A DNA stretch of 64,000 bases from NCBI GenBank assembly GCA_030847615.1, contig JAUMIR010000003.1, forward strand, positions 72,488,001-72,552,000, given 5' to 3'. Positions 22,593 to 32,169 of the stretch are shown piece by piece. Both the position numbers and the translations under genes were made by a program. A model generated the notes under the pieces. The model was not told where the DNA came from, made no database searches, and saw only the letters and a program-made list of their open reading frames with translations. Numbering within the stretch: the first letter of the stretch is position 1; each line of letters opens with the position of its first letter. Source of the DNA: Gambelia wislizenii. Taxonomy: Eukaryota; Chordata; Lepidosauria; Squamata; Crotaphytidae.

Positions 22593-22659
22593 CACACACA
22601 TGCACACGCACACTGACCCCACCAACTCAGCCACTGACCCCAGCAAGGTCTGATGTGGG

Positions 22660-22965
22660 GTTTGTTTATGTATGTATGTATTTAATTTACATCCTTTGTT
22701 TCTCCCTAATGGGACTCAGAGCAGTTCACAGCATGAATGAAAACATGGCATATAAATTAAAAATTAGTAATCACACGCTCTTTATTTTAAAAAAATTGAA
22801 TAAGCTATCATATTAAAATGCCAATACTTTAAAAAATATAAAAACCTTTAAAGCCATGACAGGAACCACCAAAATGCAGCATATGCACCCTATTAAAAAA
22901 TATTTCCACACAGCCACCTAGCAACCAAATGTTTGTTCACATAAATAGGTCTTTACCTGCTAGTG
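22660..22965 (-). repeat. Antisense LINE 3'-UTR fragment
   Basis: It starts with a (TATG)n/(TTTA) tail and 'gggactcagagcagttcacagc', then AT-rich sequence, as at 7490 and 61105. It reads as the reverse complement of a CR1/L2-type 3' UTR. No ORF remains. Confidence 0.4.
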
Positions 22966-23576
22966 AAGGAGAACTAGAAGGGTTGTACTCACATTTGAAC
23001 CAGAGTTTGGGGGAAATGTATGGTTTTTTTAAAAAAGAATAGTCCAAGCTCTAGATTTTCACAAGCTCTGCATTTTGAATGCAAATAGAACTGTCTGCTC
23101 CATGGGGCTTTGTGACATTATTGTGAATTTTGTGCGCTGCTCAGGCCATACGCCTGAACAGGGCTTATAATGCAAACACTTTTGCTGAACTTTTAATATG
23201 TTAATTGTAATGTTGTTGTGTAGGAATTAACCTCTAGAGCCCTACAGTAATAGAAGATTTCACATCCAATCTGTGAAGCTGAAAACTGGCTGAAGCCTGA
23301 ATGGCCATTCATGTCTGCCTGATGATATGAATTTCATTTCAACAGTTCTTGAGAGCAAAAGCCCTATTCTCTGAAATTTTCCTAGTAAAGTTAAATCCTC
23401 CTAAAACGATAGCTTTCCTATCAATAACCTTGTCATCATTTTCTATTGGAAGGGATTACTATGCAAACCTCATCTTCTACTATATTATTTACACAAAAAG
23501 GTTTTTTTTTAATTAGGGAGAATATTATGACTCTTATTTCAGGGATGTTAATTTGCTCCATTAAATTAAGTTCCCG
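22966..23576. other. No gene recognised
   Basis: AT-rich sequence with no matches in the window. Confidence 0.3.
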
Positions 23577-24330
23577 TTGTTACCCAAATTACAGGGGGTT
23601 TGTGGGAACCCCATGCATGTCCAGATATGAATATGGGGAATGTTTAATTAGCTCAATATGGCAACGGGAGGCCAGGTAACTGTGGGATCTTTTGACCTAC
23701 ATATACTGGTACTAATTGATGAGCCAGGGGGTAAATAAAAATGTTTTTTATTAAAAAATAATCTCAGGAATCATAGAATCATAGAATAATAGAGTTGGAA
23801 GAGACCACAAGGGCCATCCAGTCCAACCCCCTGCCATGCAGGAATACACAATCAAATCATTCCTGACAGATGGCCATCCAAACTCTGTTTAAAAACCTCC
23901 AAAGAAGGAGACTCCACCACGCTCTGAGGCAGTGTATTCCACTTCCAAACAGCTCTTACTGTCAGAAAGTTCTTCCTAATGTTTAGGTGGAATTTCTTTT
24001 CCTGTAGTTTGAACCCAATTGCTCCATGTCCTAGTTTCTGGAGCACGAACACACGCACACATATACACTCAGGCTTCAGTCAGTCACACAAGGGTAGCAA
24101 AGAGGGTAGGAAGTATTGGGATAGAGAAATAGAGTTCAGGGTGATAGGCTATACTATACCTATCCAACAGACAGAGTTTTGTGTAGCAGAAGGTACTCAG
24201 AATGCAGTTCTGAGGGTCGTGCAGCAAACTGGCAGAGTAACAAGGAGAAATGGCGAGTGCTTTGGCAATGTTTGGGGGTGATATTTATACTCAATATTCC
24301 TCCTGAAGGGATGTTTTCAGTGGAATATAA
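23577..24330. mobile_element. Unclassified interspersed repeat F, copy 2, interrupted by CR1
   Basis: Collinear with 15857-16310 on both sides of the CR1 at 23768-24047 ('ttacccaaatt', 'cttttgacctacatatactggtact', 'ttttttattaaaaaataatc' before; 'cacacgcacacatatacactcaggc', 'aggaagtattgggat' after). Copy 1 therefore shows the empty site. Similarity fades after 'tttcagtgg' near 24320. Confidence 0.55.
23768..24047 (-). mobile_element. CR1 LINE 3' end inserted in repeat F
   Basis: On the plus strand it starts aatcatagaatcatagaata and ends at 'tagtttctggagcac'. The minus-strand frame 23852-24058 carries [19 protein letters not shown] and [15 protein letters not shown]. Any TSD is 3 bp or less, in keeping with CR1 integration. 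Confidence 0.85.
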
Positions 24331-24604
24331 ATGTTTGCTGGAGTTTCCCATAGTTAGACAATGGAAGTTCCAGTTGTATTAGCGATCACTAATCGCTGAA
24401 ACATTAAGACTGGTGAGTGTCAGGCAACTTTCTATTGAAGGTTGGAGAGGTGTTAGGGAACACCAGTTTCTCAAGGCAAAGAGTGTCTGGCCACTTTGAT
24501 TGAATTAGTGAATGACTCACTTCCATGTATGTCCAGGAGAATTAGCCCATTTCTACCCTAACTACCAGTCCGGGGGGGGGGGGGGGTTTGACATAACTAC
24601 TACC
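24331..24604. other. Flank of solo LTR with G-run
   Basis: A pure G-run occupies 24572-24586, 18 bp before the LTR; no gene is seen. Bases 24600-24604 (ctacc) are the left TSD of the LTR. Confidence 0.5.
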
Positions 24605-25302
24605 TGGACGTGTCTTTTAGAAATTTGGAATGGCCTCTTCCTTAGGTTTTCTGAGCACACCTTGAGTCCTTGTATTTGGGAGGCCCTTATCTACTACCTG
24701 TCCAGGAAAGCCACTAAGTCAAATAGTTGATAAAACAGCCCAGCTCGCCAACAACCCAGTTCCAAAGCACAGTACCTTGTGTTTTCAATAGCAATCCAGA
24801 GAGTCAGGAGTCAAGAGAGAGCGAAGAACAATGAGGCAGTCCGAGGTCAAAAGGATTCTTGCAGGTCAGAATACAGTCCAAGGTCAAGATAATCCGAGGT
24901 TTCAAGAGACAAAGTTCCAAAAAGCCAGGAGAGTCAAAGGCAGAGGCTTCCTCCAGGGAACACAGATAGCCTTTGACAAGGAAACCACTGTCGCCCCCAG
25001 CTGCTTATGTTGGCCCAGCTCGCACTCACAGCTGCTTGGTGATTAATGAGCATCTTTCTTTTAGCCTCCGAGAGCGTTGCAGCCCCTCCCTTTCTGCTCT
25101 TCTTTGGCTAAAGGTAGGTACCTGCACCTCTGCCTCTTGCTGTTGCTCAACTATGTCTCCCAGGCTTGGACCCTGTGTTTGGGGAAGGCTAGGCTGCTGA
25201 GACCTGGGTTCTTCATGGCTAGAGTCAGACTCAGCCAGCTTTTCTGCAACTGACTCAGCCTCCTCGCCTTCTGAGTCCTCAGAGTCATGGCTGACTATGA
25301 CA
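24605..25302 (-). mobile_element. Solo LTR (Ty3/gypsy- or ERV-like), perfect 5-bp TSD
   Basis: Read on the minus strand it starts TGTCATAGTCAGCCATGACT and ends ...GACACGTCCA, i.e. TG...CA. It is flanked by ctacc at 24600-24604 and 25303-25307. There is no internal region, so it formed by LTR-LTR recombination. It aligns in order with 36248-37309: 'gactctgaggactcagaaggcgagg', 'cagcagcctagccttcccc', 'tgggagacatag', 'tctatctgtgttccctgg'-like and 'ggtactgtgcttt'. A 5-bp TSD fits gypsy and some ERVs; the superfamily is not proven. Confidence 0.88.
25026..25302 (-). pseudogene. Conserved acidic reading frame inside the LTR, copy 1
   Basis: From the LTR 5' edge one frame stays open for ~92 codons: VIVSHDSEDSEGEEAES, then QQPSLPQTQGPSLGDIVEQ and QVPTFSQRRAEREGLQRSRR. 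The same frame phase and the blocks DSEDSE, QQPSLP, LGDI.EQ, VPTFSQRR.ER recur in the second LTR at 36248. A plausible reading is the C-terminus of an element protein (pol or gag) running into the 3' LTR, as in some gypsy elements. No domain is recognised. Confidence 0.55.
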
Positions 25303-25439
25303 CTACCAACCACATGGAAGGTGAATAAATAAGCCAATTTATGAAATCTAGCCAATTGATGAATTATTGGAAGGGTGGGAGAATCAGGGTAGGAAATACC
25401 ATAATAAGTGAGGAGTAGAGAAAGTTTATCTGTACTTCT

Positions 25440-25716
25440 TGTAGTTTCTGTTTGCTTGTTGTTGTTGTTGTTGTTGTTGTGTGCCTTCAAGTCATTTCTG
25501 ACTTATGGGGACCCTAATGTAAACCTATCATGGGGTTTTCTTGGCAAGATTTGTTCATTAAGGGTTTGCCTTTGCCTTCCTCTGAGGCTGAGAGAAGGTG
25601 ACTTGCCCAAGGACACCAAAAGGTTTTCTATGGCTGGGCAAGGATGCAAATCCTGGCCTCTCAGTGTCCTAGTCCAGTGCTCAAACCAGTATGCCACACT
25701 GGCTAAATGTAATTGT
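25440..25716 (-). mobile_element. tRNA-derived SINE with BovB-like 3' end
   Basis: The plus strand shows the 3' end first: (gtt)n then tgtgccttcaagtcatttct, 'gacttatggggaccct', 'catggggttttcttggcaagattt', 'gaggctgagagaaggtgacttgcccaa'. The minus strand then has a degenerate B box 'ggccaggatttgcatcc' and ends near gccagtgtggcata. The 'acttgaaggcaca(caa)n' end resembles the BovB 3' end used by Sauria-type SINEs. The (GTT)n microsatellite at 25455-25480 is its tail. Confidence 0.75.
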
Positions 25717-26286
25717 GATTGCAATTGTAATTTTATTAATGCCTAGACCATAGGCCATTTCACTGGCTAAATGTAGCAGATGTTAAATATTTTAAAGCTC
25801 TGACATCTCTGCTTTAGTCTCCCAGCCTTCCAATCAGGATGCTGATCATCTACTTTCAGCACACAGAAAGACATCAAAGCTAAGGTTCAAATCTTTAAAT
25901 GCATAATTTTATATAAACAACTAACCTGCAGAAGAGGTATACTCATCATTTGCAGAAGGAGAAAAAGTATGCCTGGATATCAAATTTCAAAGCTAGTTTT
26001 ATTTTCAGCAGATGTGTTTGATGTCTGTCAAATTCTTTGCATTGCTTCAGTGGAACAGCATTCGTTAATGTAAATGGCATGTGTAAAATGTGTTTTTTCA
26101 GTGCTCATTTTATATATGATGTGCCTGGTTGAATGTTAGTATTAAGGCAATCTATCCTAACTTCCACTGTTCCATGATAGCAGCCATTTTAAGGGTTCGT
26201 TCTGGTGGCACAAATGACCCTAAGAAACGTCTTTGGCTCTTAGATGGAAGTTGCTCAAAAAGAACAGCCATCTCCCATTAAAACAT
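25717..26286. other. No gene recognised; 15-bp direct repeat
   Basis: cactggctaaatgta is present at 25697-25711 and 25761-25775 around a 49-bp segment, possibly a tiny insertion or local duplication next to the SINE. The remainder is unassigned. Confidence 0.35.
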
Positions 26287-26513
26287 CAGGGCTACATCTG
26301 CAGTGCAGGGAAAAAATCCAGTTTGACAGTGCTTTAATTGGCATGGGTCAATGCTGTGGAACTCTGGGATTTGTAGTTTTGTGAGATATTAAGCCTTGTC
26401 TGTTAAGCTCTGGTGCCACAGCAAACTACAAATCCTAGGATTCCATAACATTGAGTCATGGCAGTTAAAGTAGTGTCAAACTGGATTATTTCTGCAGTGC
26501 AGATGCAGCCCTG
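26287..26513. mobile_element. Family E foldback MITE, complete (227 bp)
   Basis: Termini cagggctacatctgcagtgc and gcagtgcagatgcagccctg are inverted. The arms contain 'aaaaatccagtttgacagtgctttaatt', 'ctctgggatttgtagtttt' and their complements 'aaactacaaatcctagg', 'gtcaaactggattattt'. CAGGG...CCCTG ends suggest hAT; the flanks do not show an obvious 8-bp TSD. Confidence 0.75.
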
Positions 26514-26754
26514 GTCTACCATTTGGGCAGTGGGGATGGGCCATATTTACTGATCCACAGTTGCCACTTGAGGTTCAAGGACCAGACATGCCAATGGAAA
26601 CTATGCATATAGGTCAGAGATTGCTTGAGCACAGTTACTCATACTTTTTAAAAGTAAATTTTTAGAATACGATTACAGAGGGGAAAAAGAAAGAGAAGAC
26701 AAAGAACAAAGGGGATGGAAATATATAGGACATGAACATGGGTCAAGTATCTAC

Positions 26755-27250
26755 ATTATTAAAAACTATGTGGAAAAAGTTTTCACCGTTTTCCCCAAAG
26801 TTTTTAAAATAATGCATGGGAATGTGTATTACCACTCATCTGGACAATCAGTTCGGGACACTGCGCATTCCCAAAGAGGAGTGGAAATGGACAGCAGATT
26901 GGTCGGATGTTCACGGGGGGTGGGCTTGCTGCCAAGGAAGTGGCCGGAAGTGCCATTTTGGATTTTCATGTTGCTGACCTCTGAAGCGATCAAATGTCTT
27001 TTTAAAGCAGAAGGTCACGCTGCACACTTTTGCTTTAAAGTTAAAAAAAAAAAACACTGTGCAGCAGCAACAACGCGTGGAGAAAAATAACATGCTAATT
27101 TACTCAGCCACCATCTTGATTTGCAGGCGTGTGCACTTCAAATGTGAATAGCTTCACATACTATCAATTTTGCCAAAAGATTGTGGAGACAAATGAACAC
27201 TGCTGCAAATTTGCAATAATGCTCAGGAATCAGCATTATATCCTCTTGTC
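26755..27250 (+). mobile_element. Family A DNA element, partial
   Basis: It has the family blocks 'aatgcatgggaatgtgtatt', 'cagattggtcggatgttcacggggggtggg', 'gtgccattttggattttca', 'cagccaccatcttgatttgcagg' and 'cttgtctaagcaagc' at the right end. The left terminus is degraded. A CR1 tail starts immediately after. Confidence 0.6.
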
Positions 27251-27806
27251 TAAGCAAGCTCTATTCTGCCTTGGTCAGACCTCACCTAGAATACTGTGTC
27301 CAGTTCTGGGCACCACAATTAAAAAAGGTTATTGACAAATTGGAGTGTGCCCAGAGGGCGACTAAAATGGTGAAAGGTCTGGAAATGATCCCTTATGAGG
27401 AGAGACTTAGGGAGCTGGGTATGTTTAGCCTGGAAAAAAGACGGTTAAGAGGCGATATGATAGCCCTGTTTAAGTATTTGAAGGGGTGTCACGCTGAGGA
27501 TGGAGCAGGCTTGTTTTCTGCTGCTCCAGAGACTGGAACACGGAGCAATGGATGCAAGCTCCAGGAACAGAGATTCCACCTCAACATTAGGAGGAACTTT
27601 CTGACAGTAAGAGCTGTTCGGCAGTGGAACGCACTCCCTCAGAGCGTGGTGGGGTCTCCTTCCTTGGAGGTCTTTAAACAGAAGCTGGATGGCCATCTGT
27701 TGGGGATGCTTTGATCAAGATTTCCTGCGTGGCAGGGGGTTGGACTGGATGGCCCTCGTGGTCTCTTCCAACTCTACAATTCTATGATTCTATGATTCTA
27801 TGATTA
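27251..27806 (+). mobile_element. CR1 LINE 3' end with open 147-codon frame
   Basis: Frame 27271-27714: [19 protein letters not shown], then [59 protein letters not shown], a clean CR1 RT C-terminal (thumb) region without catalytic motifs. The 3' UTR ends in three copies of attctatg. Base decay is low, and it belongs to the same younger subfamily as the copies at 57654 and 58944 ('cggcagtggaacgcactcc'). Confidence 0.92.
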
Positions 27807-30800
27807 AGCCCCTGGACTTCACAAGAACAGAATATGATCCACTCCTTTCACAGTTTACTTTGTGCTCACCTTCAGTCATCAAACACTCATATTACCACTA
27901 TTTCATGCAAGTCATCTCACTGAGTATGTATTTCGTCACCTGTTTCCAACAGAGTTAAAAAATAAGATAGCAGTTTGGAGACTAGCAAGCAGCTAAATTA
28001 TTTCACCTTTGTATGGACAATATGGTGAAGGCAAGGACAATGAAATTTATAACCAGAAATAAAAAGAATTCCAGTAGCATAATCTAAAATCAATTTTAAC
28101 ACTTTCTCCTGATCAGATACTCCTGATACTCCTGATCAGATACTATCAAACCTGGCTTGCAACTGAATGGGGTTGATTTTCAGGTTTTAGACAGGGGAAA
28201 GTGATGGTTGAATACAAACGATCCTAACCAATGAGCTGCCATTATGAACAACCAACCTTTCAGCACAGATTATTTGACTCCTTCAGCAATTTATGGTTTG
28301 GGAACTTATTGCTACTTTCCTGTCTAAATAGCAGCAGTTAAAGACAAATGTTTACAGATTTTGCCCATGAGAACTGAAATGGAAGAAATGGGCCTTTTGC
28401 AAACAGTACATGGAGACACCAGTGCTCCCCGACTAAAAGGGTAGGGTATTTCATATCTCCTTTTCCTCAGGAGAAAACCTGCACAGTAGGTTTCAAAAGC
28501 ACTATTCCATTAAAACACTGCATGATTGATGCTAAATGCTTAGAAGTACAGTCTTTGCTATCTCTGAGTACTACGAAGGATGGCACACATCTGTATTATG
28601 TATGGGAGCAGACTTTCTTCCACTTTGCATTTTCCTTGCTTGTCCTTGGAACAGAGGTGTTAATAGTGACACACAATAGTAGGCATTGATTTTCATAATG
28701 TGGCCTGTAACTGTATCTTTATTGCCTGGAAAACATAGTCTCAGCCCTAAAGCCTCCCTGACTGAGCAAAGTGGAAAATTAAGTGTCACCAGCTGATAAT
28801 TGCTCTCCAGCTTTGGAATGAGATACAGATCTGAGCCTGGACAGTGTGATACTCCTCCAGCTAAAGGGTGGGGGAAGAGAGGCAGGAAAAGGCAATTTGC
28901 TGTTTAAATGAAGGGGGGGAGGGTAATTTTAGCTTAGGCAGCCTTGTAAGAGCTGTAGCAATTACTCTTCAGGGATTGGCTGCAGGATCAGAAGATGCTG
29001 CTGCATACTGAAGGAGTGTCCTTTAGCCACAGTCTCCTAATTAATAAAGCAACTAGTAGCTCTCCTTCACGTTCATCCAAAAATTAATAAACCCTGTTTT
29101 GCTTCTCTTGGAACTTCTCACACCTTAGAAGACAGAAGTGCTTAACGGTGTGGAAAGGGACCCAGTTCTTCAAAACCAGAAAGGCATTTATCCAATTTTG
29201 CATTGGGGTTTGTTTGCTTGTTTGTTTGTTTAGTAGTCTATGCTCTCAGCAAAGGATTTCAAGGAGAGAAAAGTAGCCCCCAAACTCACCACAGTTACCC
29301 ACCTGTTTTAAACCTGTTTTATATTTTTCTTCATAATTATGAGGTGGTGTATACATTTAAAAGTTTTTTTAAGAATCCATTAAAACAGTTAAGATGTTTA
29401 AACCAGTAGATAAAAACTTCTGTACATTAAAAGGTTTGGTTTTTAAAAATTAAAAAGGAAGAAAGGGAAGATGGGTGGGAGGTGGGGAGCTTCTCTCAGG
29501 ACATTGTCCTATAGTCAGGAGGCAGAGCTTGGGGACTACAGCAACTAGAATTCCCCTGCTATCATGGCCGTTGATATTCTGGAAGTGTCAGTACCAAAAA
29601 AAAGTAACGTTTCCAAATTATGTCAGAATGTCATCATTATAATGGCCTTCCCTTTGATTCCCACCCACATTCCTAAAAGGGGTGGTACTCATGAAAGGGC
29701 CTCAGCAGATAAGCAAAGGACATGAGCAAGCTGGAGAAGATACCTTGGCCACTTAAACTGGGGCTTTAAAGACAGAAATGAATTCCTGTCAATTGGGCTT
29801 CAGAGCCAACAGGTAGCAAGTAAAATCTTTTGAAACTGTCAATAAATGAGACAGGATATGAAGCAGGGCTGATGCTAATTGTGTGGGAATGGTGTCATCC
29901 ATTAATATTAGACTGGGTACTCATTACAAGATGTCACTGGAGGCATCAAGCTATCAATTTGTTTTCACGAACAGGAAACTAATGTTAGAGATGCTCCAAA
30001 GTGAATGACAGCTTGTGGATACGTGATGCTGGAGTTAAATGGAGTTCATAGAACAAGAAATAGTCATTTTCTCACACATGGATAATATCCTTGAGGGATA
30101 AGAATGTACAAAAGTGCAAGAAATGTAAATTCCCTACAGAACAAAAAATAAATTGTGCCCAAACATTACCAGCTGTCTCCTCATCCTGTGAAGCAAGATA
30201 TTTTCTGCTACTTTTCCTATAATTCCTATATAAATTGAGAGCTTTTTCTATATGTAATGCAAATGAGCTTGTGCCACCTGAGGTGAGACTAATTAAAATG
30301 TTAAATGTTACTTTAAATGTGGTGTCTCCTACTACTTCATCATGTTACATATTACTACCCTCACTTGCTTAACTCTAAGCTGTCTTCCTGCTGGTTAACA
30401 GCCATCTGTAGTAGAAGAGACAGAACTTTAAGAGTTGAATTTGAGATGCATTTAGCAATGATTAATGGGTGCCATTTATATTGAAGAGGGTGTGAGAGAT
30501 GCAAAGAGGATTATCTTTCAGGAGCATTATAAATGGCAGTATCAGAGAAGTGGGGTGGACCCGTAGCCTGAAGCTCCCAGTGAAGAAGTGCCAACCTAGT
30601 GAAATAAGCCTTTCACTGCCTGTTTTCAGGACTGACAGTTCTCAGCCTGCAGTGTTTGGGGGCTAATGGGCTTGCAGGAAAATTAGTATGCCCAACGCTG
30701 GGGTGTTGGGATAGGAAGGAACAGAAGGAGATCTCTAAGGAGACTAATGGGGAAAAAGCACAGGAAATTCCCTGCTATAGTATTTAAAAGATACTGTATA

Positions 30801-31213
30801 CATTTGAGCTGCTGATTTTAGCATGTTATGGAGAAGAGGGTGAACTGGGAGCTAGGAGTTATTCCTCTTATATCCCATGCTGATTTCACTGTTAGACAAA
30901 GTGAAGCCATAACTCAGGGATCAGGTGTTGGGCTGCCACATTCCACATCCACCTGTTCCCCACATGGAGAGAGGCCATATGGCTTGTCCTGCACCCCTAA
31001 AGCAATCTGCTACCCTTAATTTTGGGGTGAATGAGAATTACCTCTCCGTATCAGAATACGTTTCAACTGCTAACCCAGTTGGCCTCCATATGTGTGGAAT
31101 AGAGGCTTCTGTATTTGGAACTGCAATTTGCCTCAGGCAACAAAATGTATTCAACCAACCATGCACTTATCATTTGCAGGGAACAAAATCTTTGACAATC
31201 CTTTCTTTAAGAT

Positions 31214-31246
<33 letters not shown>

Positions 31247-31477
31247 TAGAGCTGCTTTCTGAGGTTGGAAGAAATTGTTTCTACTGTTGGGGAAATGGAG
31301 ACCTTAGGCAGCTTTGGCAAGTCATGAGTGTATGGATCATCTGGTAGTGATTTGAACTAAAGTCTTTCGGTTTAAAATTTTGCACAGTTCTCTGCACTAG
31401 TCCTCTTCATAATATGGCACATTTTCTAACACTTTTTCAGTCACAGTTGTGTGAGACTAAAATTTTTAATTTTCTGT
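27807..31477. other. Longest repeat-poor block; candidate conserved non-coding elements
   Basis: No exon, ORF or repeat family is recognised apart from a palindromic relic at 29500-29615 and a (GACA)n tract at 31217-31249. Sub-blocks 28795-29120 ('ctcctaattaataaagcaac') and 30170-30545 (an octamer-like atgcaaat near 30260, 'gactaattaaaatg', 'aatgattaatggg') are AT-rich, non-repetitive and rich in homeodomain and POU core sites. This is suggestive of regulatory DNA but nothing more. Confidence 0.35.
31217..31249. repeat. (GACA)n microsatellite
   Basis: gagaga followed by about six GACA units and gataga. It is unrelated to neighbouring elements. Confidence 0.9.
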
Positions 31478-31955
31478 AGAATCTTAGAATTGGAAGGGGC
31501 CACAAGGGTCATGTAGTCCAACCCCGTGTCATGCAGGAATATATAGCTAAAGCACTCCTGAGAGATGGCCCTCCAACCTCTATTTAAAGACCTCCAAAGA
31601 CGAAGAGCACACCACACTCCATGGCAGTCTATTCCACTGCTGAACAGTTATTACAATAAAGTTCTTATAGGATTGTAATAGCCATAGCATTGATATTTAT
31701 ATACTGCTTATCAGTGCCAAAGCACTCCCTAAGCAGTTTACAATGGGTTTGTTTTAGCTAATTGCCCCCAACAAGCTGGGTACTCATTTTACCCACCTAT
31801 GGAAGGGTGGAAGGTTGAGTTAACCTTGGAGCCCTCTGGGATCAAACTCATAACATTGTGGCTTGCAGTACTGACATTTAACCACTGCGCCACCAGGGCT
31901 TCTTCCTAATGTTTAGGTGGAATCTCTTCCCCTGTAATTTGAATCCTGTAATTGT
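31478..31955 (-). mobile_element. CR1 LINE 3' end interrupted by a SINE
   Basis: 31478-31666 ('agaatcttagaattggaaggggccacaagg', 'catgcaggaat', 'cctccaaagac') and 31900-31955 ('ttcttcctaatgtttaggtgg') are the two parts of one minus-strand CR1 tail. The split falls inside the 'agttcttcctaatg' motif present intact at 23970. It is more diverged than the CR1s at 32170 and 57654. Confidence 0.8.
31667..31899 (-). mobile_element. tRNA-derived SINE inserted in CR1, 5-bp TSD
   Basis: Read on the minus strand it begins GCCCTGGTGGCGCAGTGGTT (an A-box-like TGGCGCAGTGG), with a B-box-like 'gagtttgatcc' ~35 bp on, then a ~150-bp body. ttctt flanks it at 31662-31666 and 31900-31904, matching the single ttctt of intact CR1. 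It is a non-coding Pol III-type retroposon, and a second copy is at 49493. Confidence 0.8.
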
Positions 31956-32091
31956 ATGATGGATAGGGCCTGGGGGGCAGTGATGGTTGGTGAGCCCAAA
32001 GTTTCTACTCCAGTTTCTACTTTTTAAAGGATTCCAAGGTTCTGAAATTATTTGAGAGATGAGGATAAAGTGCCACAGCTTCGATTGCTCC

Positions 32092-32169
32092 ATTAAGCTG
32101 GGCATGTTTAGTCTGGAGAAGAGAAAGCTGAGAGGGGACATGATAGCCATGTTTAAATATTTGAAGGGA
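32092..32169 (+). mobile_element. CR1 tail, left part (host of nested CR1)
   Basis: The frame reads [15 protein letters not shown] and FKYLKG. It resumes at 34160 with [20 protein letters not shown], so the two segments are one plus-strand CR1 split by 1,990 bp of a second CR1. Confidence 0.85.

Noticed and set aside
24605..25302. Host gene exon encoding an acidic Pro-rich protein
   Set aside because: The frame starts exactly at the TG edge of a TSD-flanked LTR and recurs in a second LTR, so it belongs to the retroelement.
31667..31899. tRNA gene
   Set aside because: A- and B-box-like motifs belong to a SINE; no cloverleaf with an acceptor stem can be drawn and a TSD is present.
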